Counted from the first letter of the stretch, positions 23,038 to 35,470 are shown. The stretch: 64,000 bases of DNA from Cylicocyclus nassatus (GCA_958299035.1 CATQJL010000001.1:31111554-31175553); one strand, 5' to 3'. Made by a program: numbers and translations. Notes: generated by a model not told the origin, from the sequence alone.

Positions 23038-23747
23038 TGGTTTACCGAAGACTTGCGGGGAAGTTCAGATATGTGAGTAAGACGCCCTTTATAGACGACC
23101 CACTCACGTCCTGCACAATCCCTGTTCCGCTCTCTCGCCTCTTGGCGAAGCTCATATTCCTTTCTCCGCTCCTCCTCGGTCATACTTCTACGTATGTAGA
23201 TATTTGAGAAGCCAGAAGAGCGGAGAAGGTGGGCATTAGAGAGCGCCAGTCTCCAATAAAATCGACTGGGGAGGACAACCTTTACCAAACGGGGACGGTT
23301 CTGATTTGGCTTACCCACACGATACGCCTCGGTTGCGCAACAATCAATGTTAAGGACATCAAAAATATCGTCCAGCTTTTTGTTTAAGTCAAGAGCACGC
23401 TCACTGGCGCGCAAATTCGGCGGAGGTTCAGCTACACCACTTATAACAATGGTTCGCGAGCGTTTGTCATTTTCAATAGCACTCTGCATCTCCTGCTGAA
23501 TTTTATCAGACAATACGCACAGCATCTGATCAATGACGGGATCCGAGTTCCTCTCCTTCATGGAGAGGATCAGTTCGTTAACGCTCATATGGGAGTAGTC
23601 ATTGTCAACTGTGGTGTAGCCTGAATTCTGTGTCAGATCAATTGGATGACCCACAGCGGGCTGTGATTCAGCACTTTTTTTGCCAACACGACTCGATTGT
23701 GCAGGCATCCTGTTGATCTCAGAGACAAAAAAGAGGCGGGAAAACAA
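23034..23747 (-). CDS. LINE A ORF1, RNA-binding gag-like protein
   Basis: The 237-codon frame is uninterrupted. The natural start is probably the second methionine (MPAQSS, near 23703). An acidic, helical N-terminal part is followed by an RRM-like core (RTIVISGV and RPRLVKVVLPS as the two RNP-like strands). A basic tail has NIYIRRSMTEEERRKEYELRQEARERN and VVYKGRL. The same plan occurs in LINE C ORF1. Its family role is to coat element RNA and chaperone priming. The stop overlaps the ORF2 start by the ATGA arrangement. Confidence 0.85.
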   Translation of the reverse strand: MFSRLFFVSEINRMPAQSSRVGKKSAESQPAVGHPIDLTQNSGYTTVDNDYSHMSVNELILSMKERNSDPVIDQMLCVLSDKIQQEMQSAIENDKRSRTIVISGVAEPPPNLRASERALDLNKKLDDIFDVLNIDCCATEAYRVGKPNQNRPRLVKVVLPSRFYWRLALSNAHLLRSSGFSNIYIRRSMTEEERRKEYELRQEARERNRDCAGREWVVYKGRLTHISELPRKSSVNQ

Positions 23748-23960
23748 TCAATGTTATGAAATAGTTCAAAAGTAGGCAGGAGAGTTGACAAATGACTCGT
23801 GTCGAGCAAAGAGCAGGAGATACTGAGTTAGAAACCAGGTAGACAAAGTTCAGAACAATTACAAATAGAATATTAGCGAAAGAAAAGGATTTAGAACAGG
23901 GGATTGCAAGAGTGAAGAGAAGAGCGACCGCACGATGTGGATACACGCGTGAGAACTAAC

Positions 23961-25675
23961 TGAGAAATAACTCCATAGTCAAGTTGCCCGTCTTTGCTCG
24001 TGAAGCTATTTCCTTGAACCTATATGCAGCTCTGCTTCTCGCGGTCTTTCCACCACCATTATAGGCTTCTCAATTTTGAACGACTGAAACGCTTCATTGG
24101 CTCGTTTTTTATAGAACATGCGTTTCATTCGCGTAATCACCACCGCTGTCTTCAATAATGGGACGATTAGCGTAAAATAAAACGTAAACTACTAAGATTC
24201 CCTACATCCTTTGCAGCACGAACAAATTTTTGATACTTACTTCATTGATAGTGGAACTGTGCTCGACCACAGTGCAGCATCTCGATTATTAAGATGTAAA
24301 TTGCATGTATTAGGGTATTAGGGCATCTTGGGCAATTGCATGTATTAGGGCATCTTGTAGAGCTTGCTTTGCCCAAACAGGGCAAAGCAAGCTCTACAAG
24401 ATGGCTATTAAAAGTTTGAACTCATATCCCACGTGAAGTTCTGAGCTAAAATCTGATAGTAGTCGAAAATGAACATTTCTGTCAAAAATCGCATCTGCGC
24501 ACTCATCTAAAAGTTTTCCCATTTATCCTAGCATATGCTTGATACATCGCGTATTCAACTGCACACTTTCCAAATTCTTTCCATGGCTAGAAACAAAGAG
24601 AAAAATGAGTGGTTAAAATGGCAAACTCCGCCGTTAGACGTCCTGAGCTCCTCTCACGCATGTGATCATATTGCTCATACATACAGGATCCATGTATTTG
24701 TATACTTTGTAGGTGCCTCAGTACTCGAGAAATGCTAATGTCTTGTAAAAACGGTAAAAAAAAATTATGAGACAGCCTAATAGCTTGCGGTCTTGTCTTG
24801 CACAGAAGAGTGGATGATAAGTACTGCACCCATCTAAGTTGCTTACTTCTTCGAGCACACTCACAATGGTCACGAGCATCGATGATAGAACACGGTTTAA
24901 GTACGTCTTTATATTTTTATTAATCTGACAATTTCCAGATTAACTGGATAGCAGATCTAAACTATTCTATTTATGGGGTGTCTAACACGTGCAAAACCCG
25001 CACACTTTAAGTTTCATGGCACGTCTGTTCATCCATAGTACCGTTGCTCGCAATATCACCAGCGACATCAAATCTACTCGGAAGCATAAAACCGTCCCGA
25101 ACCCATTAGATTTGCATGGCGGAAAAAAGGTTGCTCTCACCACGATGATTGATCACACGATGTGTTACGCGACCGTGTTGAATAGCCCACTGAGAGCATT
25201 TTCTACTGCCATTAGTGTGAGACTTAAGCAAACACGAATTTAAACGAAAACCAAAGTTTTTGCATGGATATTTTCTTATTCAAACAGTGTTAAACAACCA
25301 GCAAGCACCACTTAGCACTCTCACATGCAAGTTTTCAATTCCTAAATTTCCGCCAAAGCGTGCATTTGCATTTTCATCTCAAGGACCTGCTTCTTCAGTC
25401 CCTGCAATCATACAGCGGTGACAAAAAGCCGAAAACATGCGATACAACACACTTCTTGCTATGCTCCTCCTCCGAGTATTTATAGATCAAGCTTCCATTT
25501 CACAGTATGCGCTCTCCAAAATCGACCAAAATCCCAAAAGCGACAATTCCTATCCCAGGAAAAAAACTTCACCTGTTTCGTACTGAAGCACGCGTGTACT
25601 TTACATAATTTACTCATAACGCTTGCTTGTAATGAGGTGTTGTTCTTCTGTATTTGTTGATGTTGCTTCCATTAC
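23961..25675. other. No gene recognised apart from a hairpin
   Basis: AT-rich; frames of at most 84 codons without known domains. It contains the hairpin at 24351-24403. Confidence 0.4.
24351..24403. repeat. Perfect 24-bp inverted repeat with 5-nt loop
   Basis: Left arm CATCTTGTAGAGCTTGCTTT plus GCCC, loop AAACA, then the exact complement. Upstream, GTATTAGGGCATCTTG is repeated directly at 24308 and 24341. The arm resembles GCAAAGCAAGATCTATAAGG in the mariner foldback at 35712-36662. Confidence 0.85.
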
Positions 25676-25678
25676 TTA

Positions 25679-27031
25679 GGCCCGTATGCACGTACGTCCC
25701 CGCTGGGGAGGGGAGGGGAGCTGGATCCCCAGGGGAACGATCCCCTCCGCCGAAGCCCGCCATGACAGAGGGGAGGGGAGCGATCCCCTCCCCTGCACCT
25801 AAGCGGGGATGGTGTGGATGGTTTCAGAGGTATTGATCGAGCGAACCCCAGTGCATACGGGGTTCGAATGGGGGAGGGGATCCCTTCCCTTCCCCCACTC
25901 GAACCCCGTATGCGCGAATTCAACTCAGTAACGCGGGGGAGGGGATCGACATCCCCTGCAACGAAGTAGGGGTTCGATGGTGTAGATTATGCCAGAGACG
26001 CGGATATTCTGGTTCTGCTCAGTCAATACCAAGCATTTCGTTCATTTTGATGGAGGATTTTCTTTGAAAGCCGGGTTCTTTTCTCAGCGACCTGTGGCTT
26101 GCAATTTGTCTTTCTTTTCTATATTCGCCTCTTGAGAAGAAATCCGAGCAACAATAGCTGTCAATTTCGATTATTTGTAGGAGTTCTTGATCATTCAGGA
26201 AATTTGCGCATTTTTCATATAACATGATAGTTTTAACTATATAGGCTGAGTAAACACATTGTAACTTTCATATTTCATGACATGTTGCCATTATCTTGTT
26301 ATTTTAACATAAGCTGCCTTGAAAAAATCTAGAAAGTAGCATATTTGCCTATTTTTGAGTAGAAATCCCCTGGGGAGTGATCCCCTCCCCAGCGTTCCCC
26401 TTGTGCATAGCAGGGATGGCTGCTGGGGATCATTCCCCTGGGATAAAGGACGATATGCAGCTGATAGCTACAGCGTTTATGGAGAGCTGGCACAATTTGC
26501 AGCTTCTGTTATGTGTTAAATACTGCTTTGAGCGTCCGCGCGGCACCCCCCCCCCCCTTTTCGGCAGCCTAACGTCTTCTACCCATTCCCTTGCAGAGAC
26601 ACATCAACTTCTACAGTTCAACATTTCTACGCTGAAATGGAGCAGCATGAGCGAAAGTGGGCAGCATCCAAGAAAGCATGAACATAATGGGAGTAGAAAA
26701 AATCATTTTTAGTGCCCCGAGCGCAGTCACTGCATACGCGCATTCCGCAACCCTAAATTAATGAAAGTGAGGAGATGAAGATGAGTTGCAGTCAAAATAT
26801 GAAATAAGAAAGAGTTTTTCATAGAAAATTTGAAAGCAAGGTGATTTCCCCGCTTGATCTCCTCTTGTGCATAAAAGGGTTCACTTCCCCTCCTCACAGG
26901 GGATCCCTTGTCCGATATTGTCTTTGTGCATACGGGGGTTCGCGCGGGGAGGGGAAGGGATCCCCAGCGGGGATCATTTCAATGGTTAAGCGCACATCCC
27001 CTCCCCGCGGGGATGTACGTGCATACGGGCC
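25679..27031. mobile_element. PIF/Harbinger-like non-autonomous element with TTA duplication
   Basis: TIR GGCCCGTATGCACGTACGTC at 25679 is matched inverted at 27031 with one mismatch in the first 20 bases. A perfect TTA duplication lies at 25676-25678 and 27032-27034. Three-base TWA duplications and GGCC-type ends mark PIF/Harbinger. Subterminal GGGGAGGGGATCCC repeats recur at 25700-25800, 25870-25960, 26370-26450 and 26920-27010. A nested copy of the GCATACGGGGTTCGA palindrome sits at 25850-25915. No transposase or Myb-like frame is present. Confidence 0.85.
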
Positions 27032-27034
27032 TTA

Positions 27035-28015
27035 AAGAGCAGTTTTTTGCATCTTCTTTGATTATTCTATAAATCTGAATAAATTTCAAAAGGTAACATT
27101 CAACTGCCACTTACAGATGGTAAGTCAACATTCTTACCTTCATTCTCAATTCCTCATTAAGAGTACTAGTAATGTTTAAGCATTTCACAAATGGTCTAAA
27201 TACCGGCTTTTGTGTCTTCCGCTAGCTCGTAGATCTGTGAAAATAGTAGATTGCTAGGACGCGCATAAATGTACTTCTGTCTCATTTAAAGTTAGCTCGA
27301 CTTGAATGGTTGAGATTTCACTTGGCCGCTTCGCTTGGGCTCGCACTGCACAAAATGATTAGACAGTGCGCTCTCGAACGCATATCTAATCATATTCTCA
27401 AGCATAAGCGTGATAAGAAGTTTAAAGCGAATTTCATTTGTTAGTGAAACGTGGGAATGGTCAGAAAACAGCTCGTCTGCCAACGCTACGCGAGCATGTC
27501 TTCCGAGGCGGCTAGAGCCAGAGCCGCTCGAGTCGGGCTCACACCTAATGATAAAGAAGAATGTGTTTGCAATAGCACTTAGATTTGATTATACAAGTCA
27601 AGTAATCTAGCTTCTTTACGACTCTGACAAGGTTGGTAGCGTTGGAAATGCACAACACTTTCAATGCCAGACACCATATTAGCAAGTGTGCATTGCAATT
27701 ACCCAAGGCTACTACTATTCACTTTTCAACCATCAAAATAAGTACCTAGCACGACAATGCCACATTAACGTTCTTCTTTTGCCACGAATCCAACCATCTC
27801 ACCGTGTATTCCGTTGTCATGAAAAACCTTTAGAGTAACTCCGTCTAACATTGGTAATCCTGTGCTTGAGGTGCTGTCAATCTTGTAGGCTGAGAAGACT
27901 TCTTGAATTCTATTCAGAAAACATGCAGCAAAGATGTTAAGAATAGTATTAGATAGAAGCGCCACTTATATCTGAAACTATTAATGTAATGAAAAAAACA
28001 AGCAAAAGGATTTCA
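27035..28015. other. No gene recognised
   Basis: Frames of at most 66 codons; no repeats shared elsewhere in the window. Confidence 0.4.
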
Positions 28016-28019
28016 AAAA

Positions 28020-28830
28020 TATGACTTCAAAAACTTGCCAAATTGATAAATTCATGGCAAATTCGATAAGAATGAAAAGCATATTACAATCATTAGAAGC
28101 AAAAAGTTTGCGAGAAATCGATGAAATTGATATAGCACTGATTATTTTCAAAAATGAAAACTGCTATTGCAACCGAGGCTAACTCTCACCTTTCTGCATC
28201 AGTCACCTCTCAGCTCCTTAAACGGAAGTTTCTGACGAACAATACATCAATTCACAGTGTTTCGGGTCGGAAATTTGTGGAAAGTCAATAAAATCAATTA
28301 ATTAATGAAGAATCTCATGAATGATGGATAACATTGTTGCAATCAAGAATTATTCTCACTCCTTTATCAGCTCTCTAACTAAAAATGCTCAAGTGAATAA
28401 AATCGATAAAAAGACTTTTGCTTTCTAAACAGCAACCTCCATACCTCGTGCACCAATTTACAGCGCTTCAAGATGTAAATTACAAAAGTACGATTGAATT
28501 GAGGAATAAGTGGAGAATCTCATAAATGAATATCGTTATTGCAATCAAGTTTCAGTCTCACCCCTTGTATCAATTCTCAGCTTTTTAGCTAAAAATGATC
28601 AAAAAATCGATTTAGTCGATAGGAAAATTTTCTTTCTGAACAGCAACCCCGGTACACGAATTTGCAGCGTTTAAGACATGAATTGCAAAAATTCGATAAA
28701 ATCGATTACAATATCGAAAAACGTATTATACCTGTAATTATGCTCACCTAACCCACCTGCTTCAATCGAGCCGCCTTGCTCGAGTTTATATTTCAAAATT
28801 TTTTGTAGTCAGCACATTCGTTTCAGTCAT
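28020..28830 (+). repeat. Degenerate tandem array, unit about 180-197 bp, four copies
   Basis: Each unit carries ATTGCAATCAAG, CTCACTCCTT-ATCAGCTCTC, CTAAAAATG-TCAA, AATCGATAAA, TTTCT-AACAGCAACC and CAATTTACAGCG blocks. Anchors at about 28162, 28340, 28534 and 28731 give the period. No coding potential. Confidence 0.7.
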
Positions 28831-29931
28831 CAAGTTTTAGCTCGCTAGAAATCGATAAAAGCATGGAAACAGCTTGGCCACTGATCTTACTTTAGATCTA
28901 GTTTCAAAAAGATATCGGTTATTGATTTCAACTAAAAATGGTTTCTTTTTAAAGGCACTTTGATGTTGTGCTGCAAGTAGTACTTTTACATTAGCAGTTA
29001 GCAGATTATTTAATTGCACGAAGAGCACACGAAAATTTAACTCCCGACGCATGTGTACTTTCAGCGTATAAGCTTTTTTTGGCGGAAACAATGGTCTAAC
29101 AAATCTAATGTCTAACAAAATTTTGAAGAAACAGATTTAGATCATAAATACAATTTGTTTTAAACGTACACGAGTTTTAGTTCAGAGTTTCGCTAAATTC
29201 GCTGCTTACCAAAAAATCTGTTAACAAAGCGTTGAAGTGTGATTTTAGGAGATTTGTGCAATCCAATTTATTATTTTGCTTCACTCATAAGAGAACTTTG
29301 AATGAAAATAATAATTTCATTTTTCGCTATATGTTGGTGGAAAGATGTTTATCAACATTGGTACACAAATGAAGCTGAGGAGGTATTTCACATAGTACAT
29401 TAGTCGCAGCAATCCTCTTAGCTGAATGAGAGAGAAGTGAGTTGCACTGCAGGGGAATACACTTTTACGTACAAAATTATAAAATAAAATAATAAAGGCA
29501 ATTAGAGGCTCAGAAATGGGATGATGAACGAACAAGAAGGAGTTAGAAAAGCAAAGTCTCGCAAGATGAAGTTGTGCTGCGGAATGTTTATTAATACCTT
29601 CCTGTACACTTATTCATTATTACATCGCTCCGCGACACCGCATCTTCCTCACCGCAAAATGTAAATGATCTCTACTGCCCCTTACTATAATACATAACTT
29701 GGAGAAATGAATGATGTAGCTTTCATTTCCCTAGATGTAAGCAAACAAATCAATAAATCGATAAAAGGACCCAGAAAATTGTCGCGAAAAGTAGCCTATC
29801 TTTTGCGCCGTGTCTCATTTGTAGGGAACAAAATTCAGCCTTTTCGGTTTACATACAAAGAAGTCTATAAGCCACAAACTCCTAACATACAAAGGTACAG
29901 TGTTTGAGTTTTATATATTTACAGTGCGTCA
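28831..29931. other. No gene recognised
   Basis: AT-rich; frames up to 93 codons without recognisable domains. Nothing repeated elsewhere. Confidence 0.4.
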
Positions 29932-30595
29932 CCTCTGCTTCGCAGAGGCTCGCACTGGTCCTACTCCATATGCCTTACTTGTTCTCTCCTAGTAATGCTT
30001 TGAAACTCACCGCGCAGTGCCGACTGTCGCGATTAAGATGTAAACAACTATTCATTCTAAGAGCTTTTCCTAAGATCGGTGATTTCGCGTGGATGTAACT
30101 TTTCGCAGAACAAATGCGAATATGAATAGGTTTAAAACTTTTTTGGCTTGGTAGTCGTCATGAGGACAATAGTTATCGTGAGCTAAATCTCTATGCAAAA
30201 ATCTTCTCATATACTCAGGTAAAACCACGGCGAATTAAAAATTCAGCATTTCTTTTTGGAGTCGTTTTCGTAAAGTAGCAAACATTTGGACGCTTTTTGG
30301 TTTGAAGTCCATGGCTTACACATCAACCATCAGCTAACGCACGGCTTTGCAAAAAGCATTGATACAAACCCAATTTTTGCGGGCCAGAAGCCAAATGGAT
30401 CCGTCTGACGCGCAATATCTAAGGGATCCACAAAACTTCGTCCTTCTGCATGGTGGAGTTCTACGCTGGTAGCATGCGCTATGCAAAATTTGGGCTCGGG
30501 ATGTTGGCTGGAACCCTCTGTATGAACTTCGTTACAGACAGACACACACACACAAAGTCACGTAAACACTCTTAGCCCGTTATTATAAGTTATGA
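29932..30595 (-). mobile_element. Non-autonomous Helitron, family 2, copy 1
   Basis: The minus-strand 5' end is A|TCATAACTTATAATAACGGG (30595). The 3' end is the CCTCTGCGAAGCAGAGG hairpin, then TGACGCACTG|T (29932), one G short of the CTGG seen in copy 2. Shared interior blocks include GTGGATCC-TTAGATATTGCGCG and CAAATTTTGCATAG. Non-coding. Confidence 0.85.
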
Positions 30596-30789
30596 TAGAT
30601 ATGTTATCGTATAAAGCTTATCATAGACAAGCTATCAAGATTTGGTATCTTCCTGTATATCCGCAATACGCTATCATAGGAACAGCTTTTAGAGAAGCCG
30701 CCATAAGCATCAATCAGCTCAATAATGAGGTGTGAAATAAACTGGTAAACTGGTAATTTTTCCAGTAATGTTAGACTACTTTAATAAAA
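30596..30789. other. Spacer between family-2 Helitrons
   Basis: 194 bp of AT-rich DNA, no motif. Confidence 0.5.
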
Positions 30790-31425
30790 CCAGTGCGTCA
30801 CCTCTGCTTCGCAGAGGTTCGCACTGGCTCTACTATCTATGTGCCTTACTCATTCTCGTAAAATCATGGCACTGGAACTCACCGCGCTATGCCGACTACC
30901 ACGAATAAAATGTAAACAACCACTTACTTAGAAAGTCTTTTCACGTGAGATCGGTGATTTCGCGTGGATGAAACTTTTCGCAGAAAACAAATGCAAATTT
31001 GAATAGGTTTTTGAATTTGTCATGGCTTGTTAGTCGCCATAAAGGCAAGCAAATTGACCATTTACACAAACAACAATTCGCCGTTTTCGTTATGTAGTAA
31101 ACTTTCAATCACTTTTCTGGCTAAACTCCATCGCTTGCACATTTGCTTACCAAACTCGTCCACGACTCTGCAAAAAGTGGTGATACGGACCGAATTTTGC
31201 GGTACAGAAGCCAAGTGGACCCGTTTGGCGCGCAATTTCTGAGGGATCCACTCAACGAATCTACTCGTGCTTTTGCATATTGGGCTTCCATGGACGTGCG
31301 CTATGCAAAATTTGGGCTTAGAACGTTTGATGGAACACGCTCTACGAATTTCGTAACGGACAGACAGACACACACACACGTACAAAAGACGTAAACAACC
31401 CTTAATCCGTTATTATAAGTCATGA
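30790..31425 (-). mobile_element. Non-autonomous Helitron, family 2, copy 2
   Basis: 5' end A|TCATGACTTATAATAACGG (31425) and 3' end hairpin CCTCTGCGAAGCAGAGG, then TGACGCACTGG|T, wait-free distance 12 nt (30790). CTGG satisfies the Helitron CTRR rule, and host A (30789) and T (31426) flank it. It has a short (CA)n tract near the 5' end. The best-preserved copy of the three. Confidence 0.9.
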
Positions 31426-31537
31426 TTAGTAATTTAATTAAACAAATATAAATAGTTTAATTAAATAAAAATAAATAATTCATCAAACCTTCGTTCAATG
31501 CAGCTGCGGATAATGTGGAAACGCTGATTATATGTCA

Positions 31538-32198
31538 CCAGTGCGTCACCTCTGCTTCGCAGAGGTTCGCACTGGCTCTACTATCCATGCCTTCTTCGTG
31601 ATCGCATGATAATGACTTTCAAACTCACCGCGCGATGCTGAACATCACGAATGAACTGTAAACAACCATTCATTCTTAGACCTTTTCCATGTGAGATCAG
31701 TAATTTTGGGAGAAAAACTTTTCTCGCAGAAAAACAAATGTTTTGAATAGGTTAGGAAATTTATTTTGGCTTTATAATCGCCATAAGAATAAAGACCACT
31801 TGGGCTACATATCTATTCAAGAATCCTCTCAATTTCTATAGTAAAAACTTGGCAAATCGACAATTTGCTCAGTTAAAAATAGACTTTTTGCTTACTTTTT
31901 GGGCTGAAGTCAATGTTTTTTGGAATCACTTGCTGAACAAATCCAAGACTTTGCAAAAAGTCCAATTACCGAATCATTTTGGCAGCAAAAGTCGCGTGGA
32001 TCCGTTTGACGCACAGTTTTCGATGGTTCCACTTACTGGATCGGCTGTGATTTTGCACAGTTTACCTACACACTGACTGGGTGCTATGATCAAAATCCTA
32101 GATCAAGATGCTGGCTGCAACTCACTCTGTGAATTTCTGACAGACAGACATACACACCATAGACAAACAGACTCTTAGCGCTTTATTATAAGTCATGA
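31538..32198 (-). mobile_element. Non-autonomous Helitron, family 2, copy 3
   Basis: Same orientation and termini as copy 2 (5' TCATGACTTATAATAAAGCG at 32198, 3' CTGG|T at 31538), with a more diverged interior. It lies 112 bp from copy 2. Confidence 0.85.
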
Positions 32199-32464
32199 TG
32201 TTGTATCTAGTTTTTTAAACCCGTGAAGTTTGCGCATATAACAAAACAACAACGAATGCTAAATACGCACCATGATTCAAGGTGTATACCAAAAAGATAC
32301 TTCAGTAGATCCAATAGATTTCAGATCCTACATATAAAAGGCAGCGTCCAGGCAGATCTGGACATACGAGGTGGTTCTAATGTGGAAAGTAATTTTGCGG
32401 CCCTAACTAGCAAGGAGAGGATACATGGTTGAAAGTGCCAATCCAGATAATACATGCATCATCT

Positions 32465-32660
32465 TAAAGCGCTTGAAACGCTGATTCTAAATCTGCAGTT
32501 TCTAGCTGCGGAGCGCTTTTGTAGAAGCAATTATGAAGGGTGTTCCCCTCTGGGGTTTAGGCGCCCTCCAGCGGTCTCCCCTTATCTGTAAGCACTGTAG
32601 AGGAGTATCAGCTGATGGCGACTGACCTAATGGTAAGTAACTTGAATGAAGATTACAATA
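32465..32660 (+). mobile_element. SINE-like repeat with tRNA-type A box, copy 1
   Basis: It shares about 175 bp with 35495-35706 (inverted): CTGCAGTTTCTAGCTGCGGAGC, a GGTGT-TCC-CTCTGGGG block and CACTGTAGAGGAGTA. These are followed by the A-box-like TGACCTAATGGTAAG. The B-box part is missing here. Confidence 0.65.
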
Positions 32661-32749
32661 AAGATTATAATACTCATATTACTTTGGTTTTTTCAACACT
32701 TCTTACTTTGATAAGCATCAATATCATCAGGAGTTTCATGCTTTACGGC

Positions 32750-35467
32750 TTTATTTTATTTTATTTTATTTTAGTTTACACTCATGGTGCACCAAAGAAC
32801 AAAAAACAAAAAAATAAAATCTAACACGTCGAACAGCAACTAATAACAGCTTGTCAATGGCCCCAGGGAGATAAACGATGAACATATAAGCAATGTACTA
32901 ACCTAAGGCCCACTAAAATATAGAGAAATCTGTTTAAAGTGCCAGATCAGTGTAAATATGGCTTTAGAAACACAGAATGACTGGGGAGTATTGCATTCTC
33001 CAAAGTTATTCTGAAAACCCCTTTTTGAGTGCCAGCGAGCTTACGGGCGGAAACTAGCTGACATGACCCCAGATGAGTGCAGGTAGGTTTTGGAGGATGG
33101 CAAGACTCTAAGTTGAAGTGCCAGTTAAGGCTTGCCAGTAAGGCAAAGAAGTAAAGAAGTAAGGCAAGGAAGTAAGGCATAAGCGGAAGTAACCTGGGCA
33201 CTTAGGTGTGACTGTAATAGGAAGACAATAGGTCGAATCATGTACCCTGGTACAAGGCAAGCTAGTATGATCGTTAGTGAAGCAGGGTGTATAAGTTAGT
33301 AACAGTAAACAAGCGAAAGTAGATAGCTGGGAAAATGACTCAATATTTTGATTTGACTATCAAAAAATGAAGCGAAATGCATTTGCTACGTAGACTGGGT
33401 TGAAGATTGACGAGGTATGGAGGGCTTGCGAGGTGTGGCGACTTGACGAATTGACGAGGTATATACGACTTGGCCAAGATTGAGCGACTTGACGAGGTAT
33501 CATGACTTGGGGAGGAGTAGGCGATCTGACGAGGTATGGCAACTAGACACAGTGGACGACGTGACCAGGTATGGAAGACTTGACTAGGTAACTGCTTGGC
33601 GAGGCATGGAGGGTGGTTGGAACAATGGTGAATGGCGACGTACTCATAATATCTAAAAATCACAGATATCAAGTAGCTGTAACACATTAATATTTTGTAA
33701 TCTTCTTTTGAATATTTTGGAGTTTTCACTGGAAACGATGTAATCCGGTAGAACCGAAAACCATCTGGTTGTTCGACAAATGAAAGAGTTGAAAGTCATC
33801 AAAAACCGTTTTTTTCCCAATTTGCGATAGTATAGACCAAACCTACCTGATCGTTCACTACACGGTCTGAATATCCAAAACTTGCTAGCTTTGAGTCTCG
33901 TTTCTAAGCGCAGAATTCGAAAACACAAAGTCAGATCATTCAGAACGCGTCTATACAGTAGGCTCTGCAGGTTCAGTTTATTTAACCGTGACCGATAAGA
34001 GGGTAGAGCTTGTGGGTAATTAGGATTGGGAAAGCATCTATAAAATAATATTCTGGTGAACGTTTTTTGGATTTTTTCAACTTTTTCGATGTTTCCTTTT
34101 GTAAATGGACTCCAAATAGGCGAGGCATATTCGAGGTGCGGTAAGACATAGCTTTTGTAGAGCCTCAAAAAAACCTCCGGATCATTGCTATGTATGCCAC
34201 GAAAAATAGTAAAGAGAGTTGCGGAAGACTTTTTGATAACAAGATCGATATGAGATTTGAATGAAAGGGAGGCGTCAATCATGACACCAAGATCACGCAT
34301 TGGGTTAGCAAATTCAAGACCGACACCGTCGCAAGTGTAGGTTCGGCAGGGTGAATCCCCAAGGTGCATAACGGTAGTCTTTGAAGCATTTAGAGGGATG
34401 TCCCATTTCTTGGACCAAATTTCCATTTTGCTGATGGAGGAGGAAAGTGCCCTGAAGGCTTCACTTTGATGATCGGAATCATAACAAGAATAAATTTTTA
34501 TGTCGTCAGCAAACATTTGTATTTTGACACTTGGATCGGTTTTGAGATATGCAGGTAATTCAGCAACGTAGGTCAAGAAAAGTAACGGTGAGAGGATTCC
34601 ACCCTGAGGGACGCCACTGCCGCAACGGTATCGCTCAGAATACCTGCACCCAACGCGCACAGTCATGCCTCTATCCTCCAAGTAAGAAGCTAGCCACTCT
34701 AGGAGAGTACCTCTTATGCCATAGTTTGCCAATTTTAAGAGAAGCTTGTTATGATTTACTTTATCAAAAGCCTTTGAAAAATCAAAATAGATGATATCTA
34801 CAGATTGACCATTGTTAAGAGCAGTGGTCCAATCAAATACAGAGTCAACAAGCAAAGTAGTTGTCGATGAGCCTGGAAGAAATCCGTGTTGCTCACGAGG
34901 AATAACGTTATGCTCATCTAACCATTCGAACAGCTTCCTTCTGATTATCTTTTCGAGGATCTTACCAGCAGGAGGCATTATACTAATGGGTCGAAAATTC
35001 GCCAAGGTACCATTACATCCTTTTTTAGGAATAGCCGTAACTAAGGCTTCCTTCCAAATAGCAGGCACTACACCCGCTGAGAGAGAGACATTGAAAATGT
35101 ACGAAAAAGGAATGCACAAGGTGTGGGCACAATTTCTATAAACGATTTGCGGAATACCATCAAAAGTAGTAGTCGCAACTGACTTCAAGCTTTTAAGTAT
35201 TCCAAAGACAATATCAGGGTTGATTGACACTTCTCCACACGATTCAGACAGGTTGAACGTAGAAGATAACCCTGGATCGACTTCTTGAGCATTTATGAAT
35301 ACCTTGGCGAAGAATTTACCCAAAGCCTCTGCCTTCTCCTGGTCCTCTCTATACTGATTTTCGGCTTCATCAACCAAAACTGGCAAACTAGTCTCTCTTT
35401 TAGGAGTACGACATTTGAAATAACGAAGCAATGCTGTGTTAGAACGCCTAGCCAAAAGAATTAAAGC
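32750..35467 (-). mobile_element. LINE B, 5'-truncated CR1/jockey-type retrotransposon
   Basis: It contains only the end of the endonuclease linker, the RT domain and a 3' region, ending in a (TAAAA)n tail (32774-32750). Its 5' edge near 35467 abuts the SINE-like repeat, consistent with incomplete reverse transcription. The 3' region (33400-33610) carries irregular CTTGACGAGGTATGG repeats. It is from a different family than A and C, judging by tail and sequence. Confidence 0.85.
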
Positions 35468-35470
35468 CAT
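33653..35470 (-). pseudogene. LINE B ORF2 fragment, intact RT domain
   Basis: The 605-codon frame is open throughout. It starts in the linker (LLRYFKCRTPKRETSLPVLVDE), then FRPISIMPP (about residue 159), YFDFSKAFDK (about 228), SGVPQGGILSPLLF (about 285), catalytic FADD (about 319), MRDLGVMID and a C-terminal KIQKTFTRILFYR block. The endonuclease and ORF1 are missing through 5' truncation, so the protein cannot retrotranspose by itself. The uninterrupted RT suggests a fairly recent insertion. The first codons are set by the truncation point, not by a natural start. Confidence 0.9.

Larger units (their letters stand above)
18761..23960 (-). mobile_element. LINE A, near full-length CR1/jockey-type retrotransposon
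   Basis: Order on the minus strand is ORF1 (23747-23034), endonuclease half of ORF2 (23037-21682), reverse-transcriptase half (21721-20198), a 1.4-kb 3' region with a minisatellite, and a (TAAA)n-type tail at 18785-18761. The tail and the ATTCATACGC-GGCGT segment beside it are shared with LINE C, so the two are related families. The upper boundary is approximate; no target duplication was found. A 1-nt frameshift and a changed endonuclease residue make this copy inactive. Confidence 0.85.

Noticed and set aside
29932..32198. RTE-type LINE or SINE tails (GACAGACA... TTATATATAAG)
   Set aside because: Read on the other strand, both ends obey Helitron rules: TC start, hairpin before CTRR, insertion between A and T.
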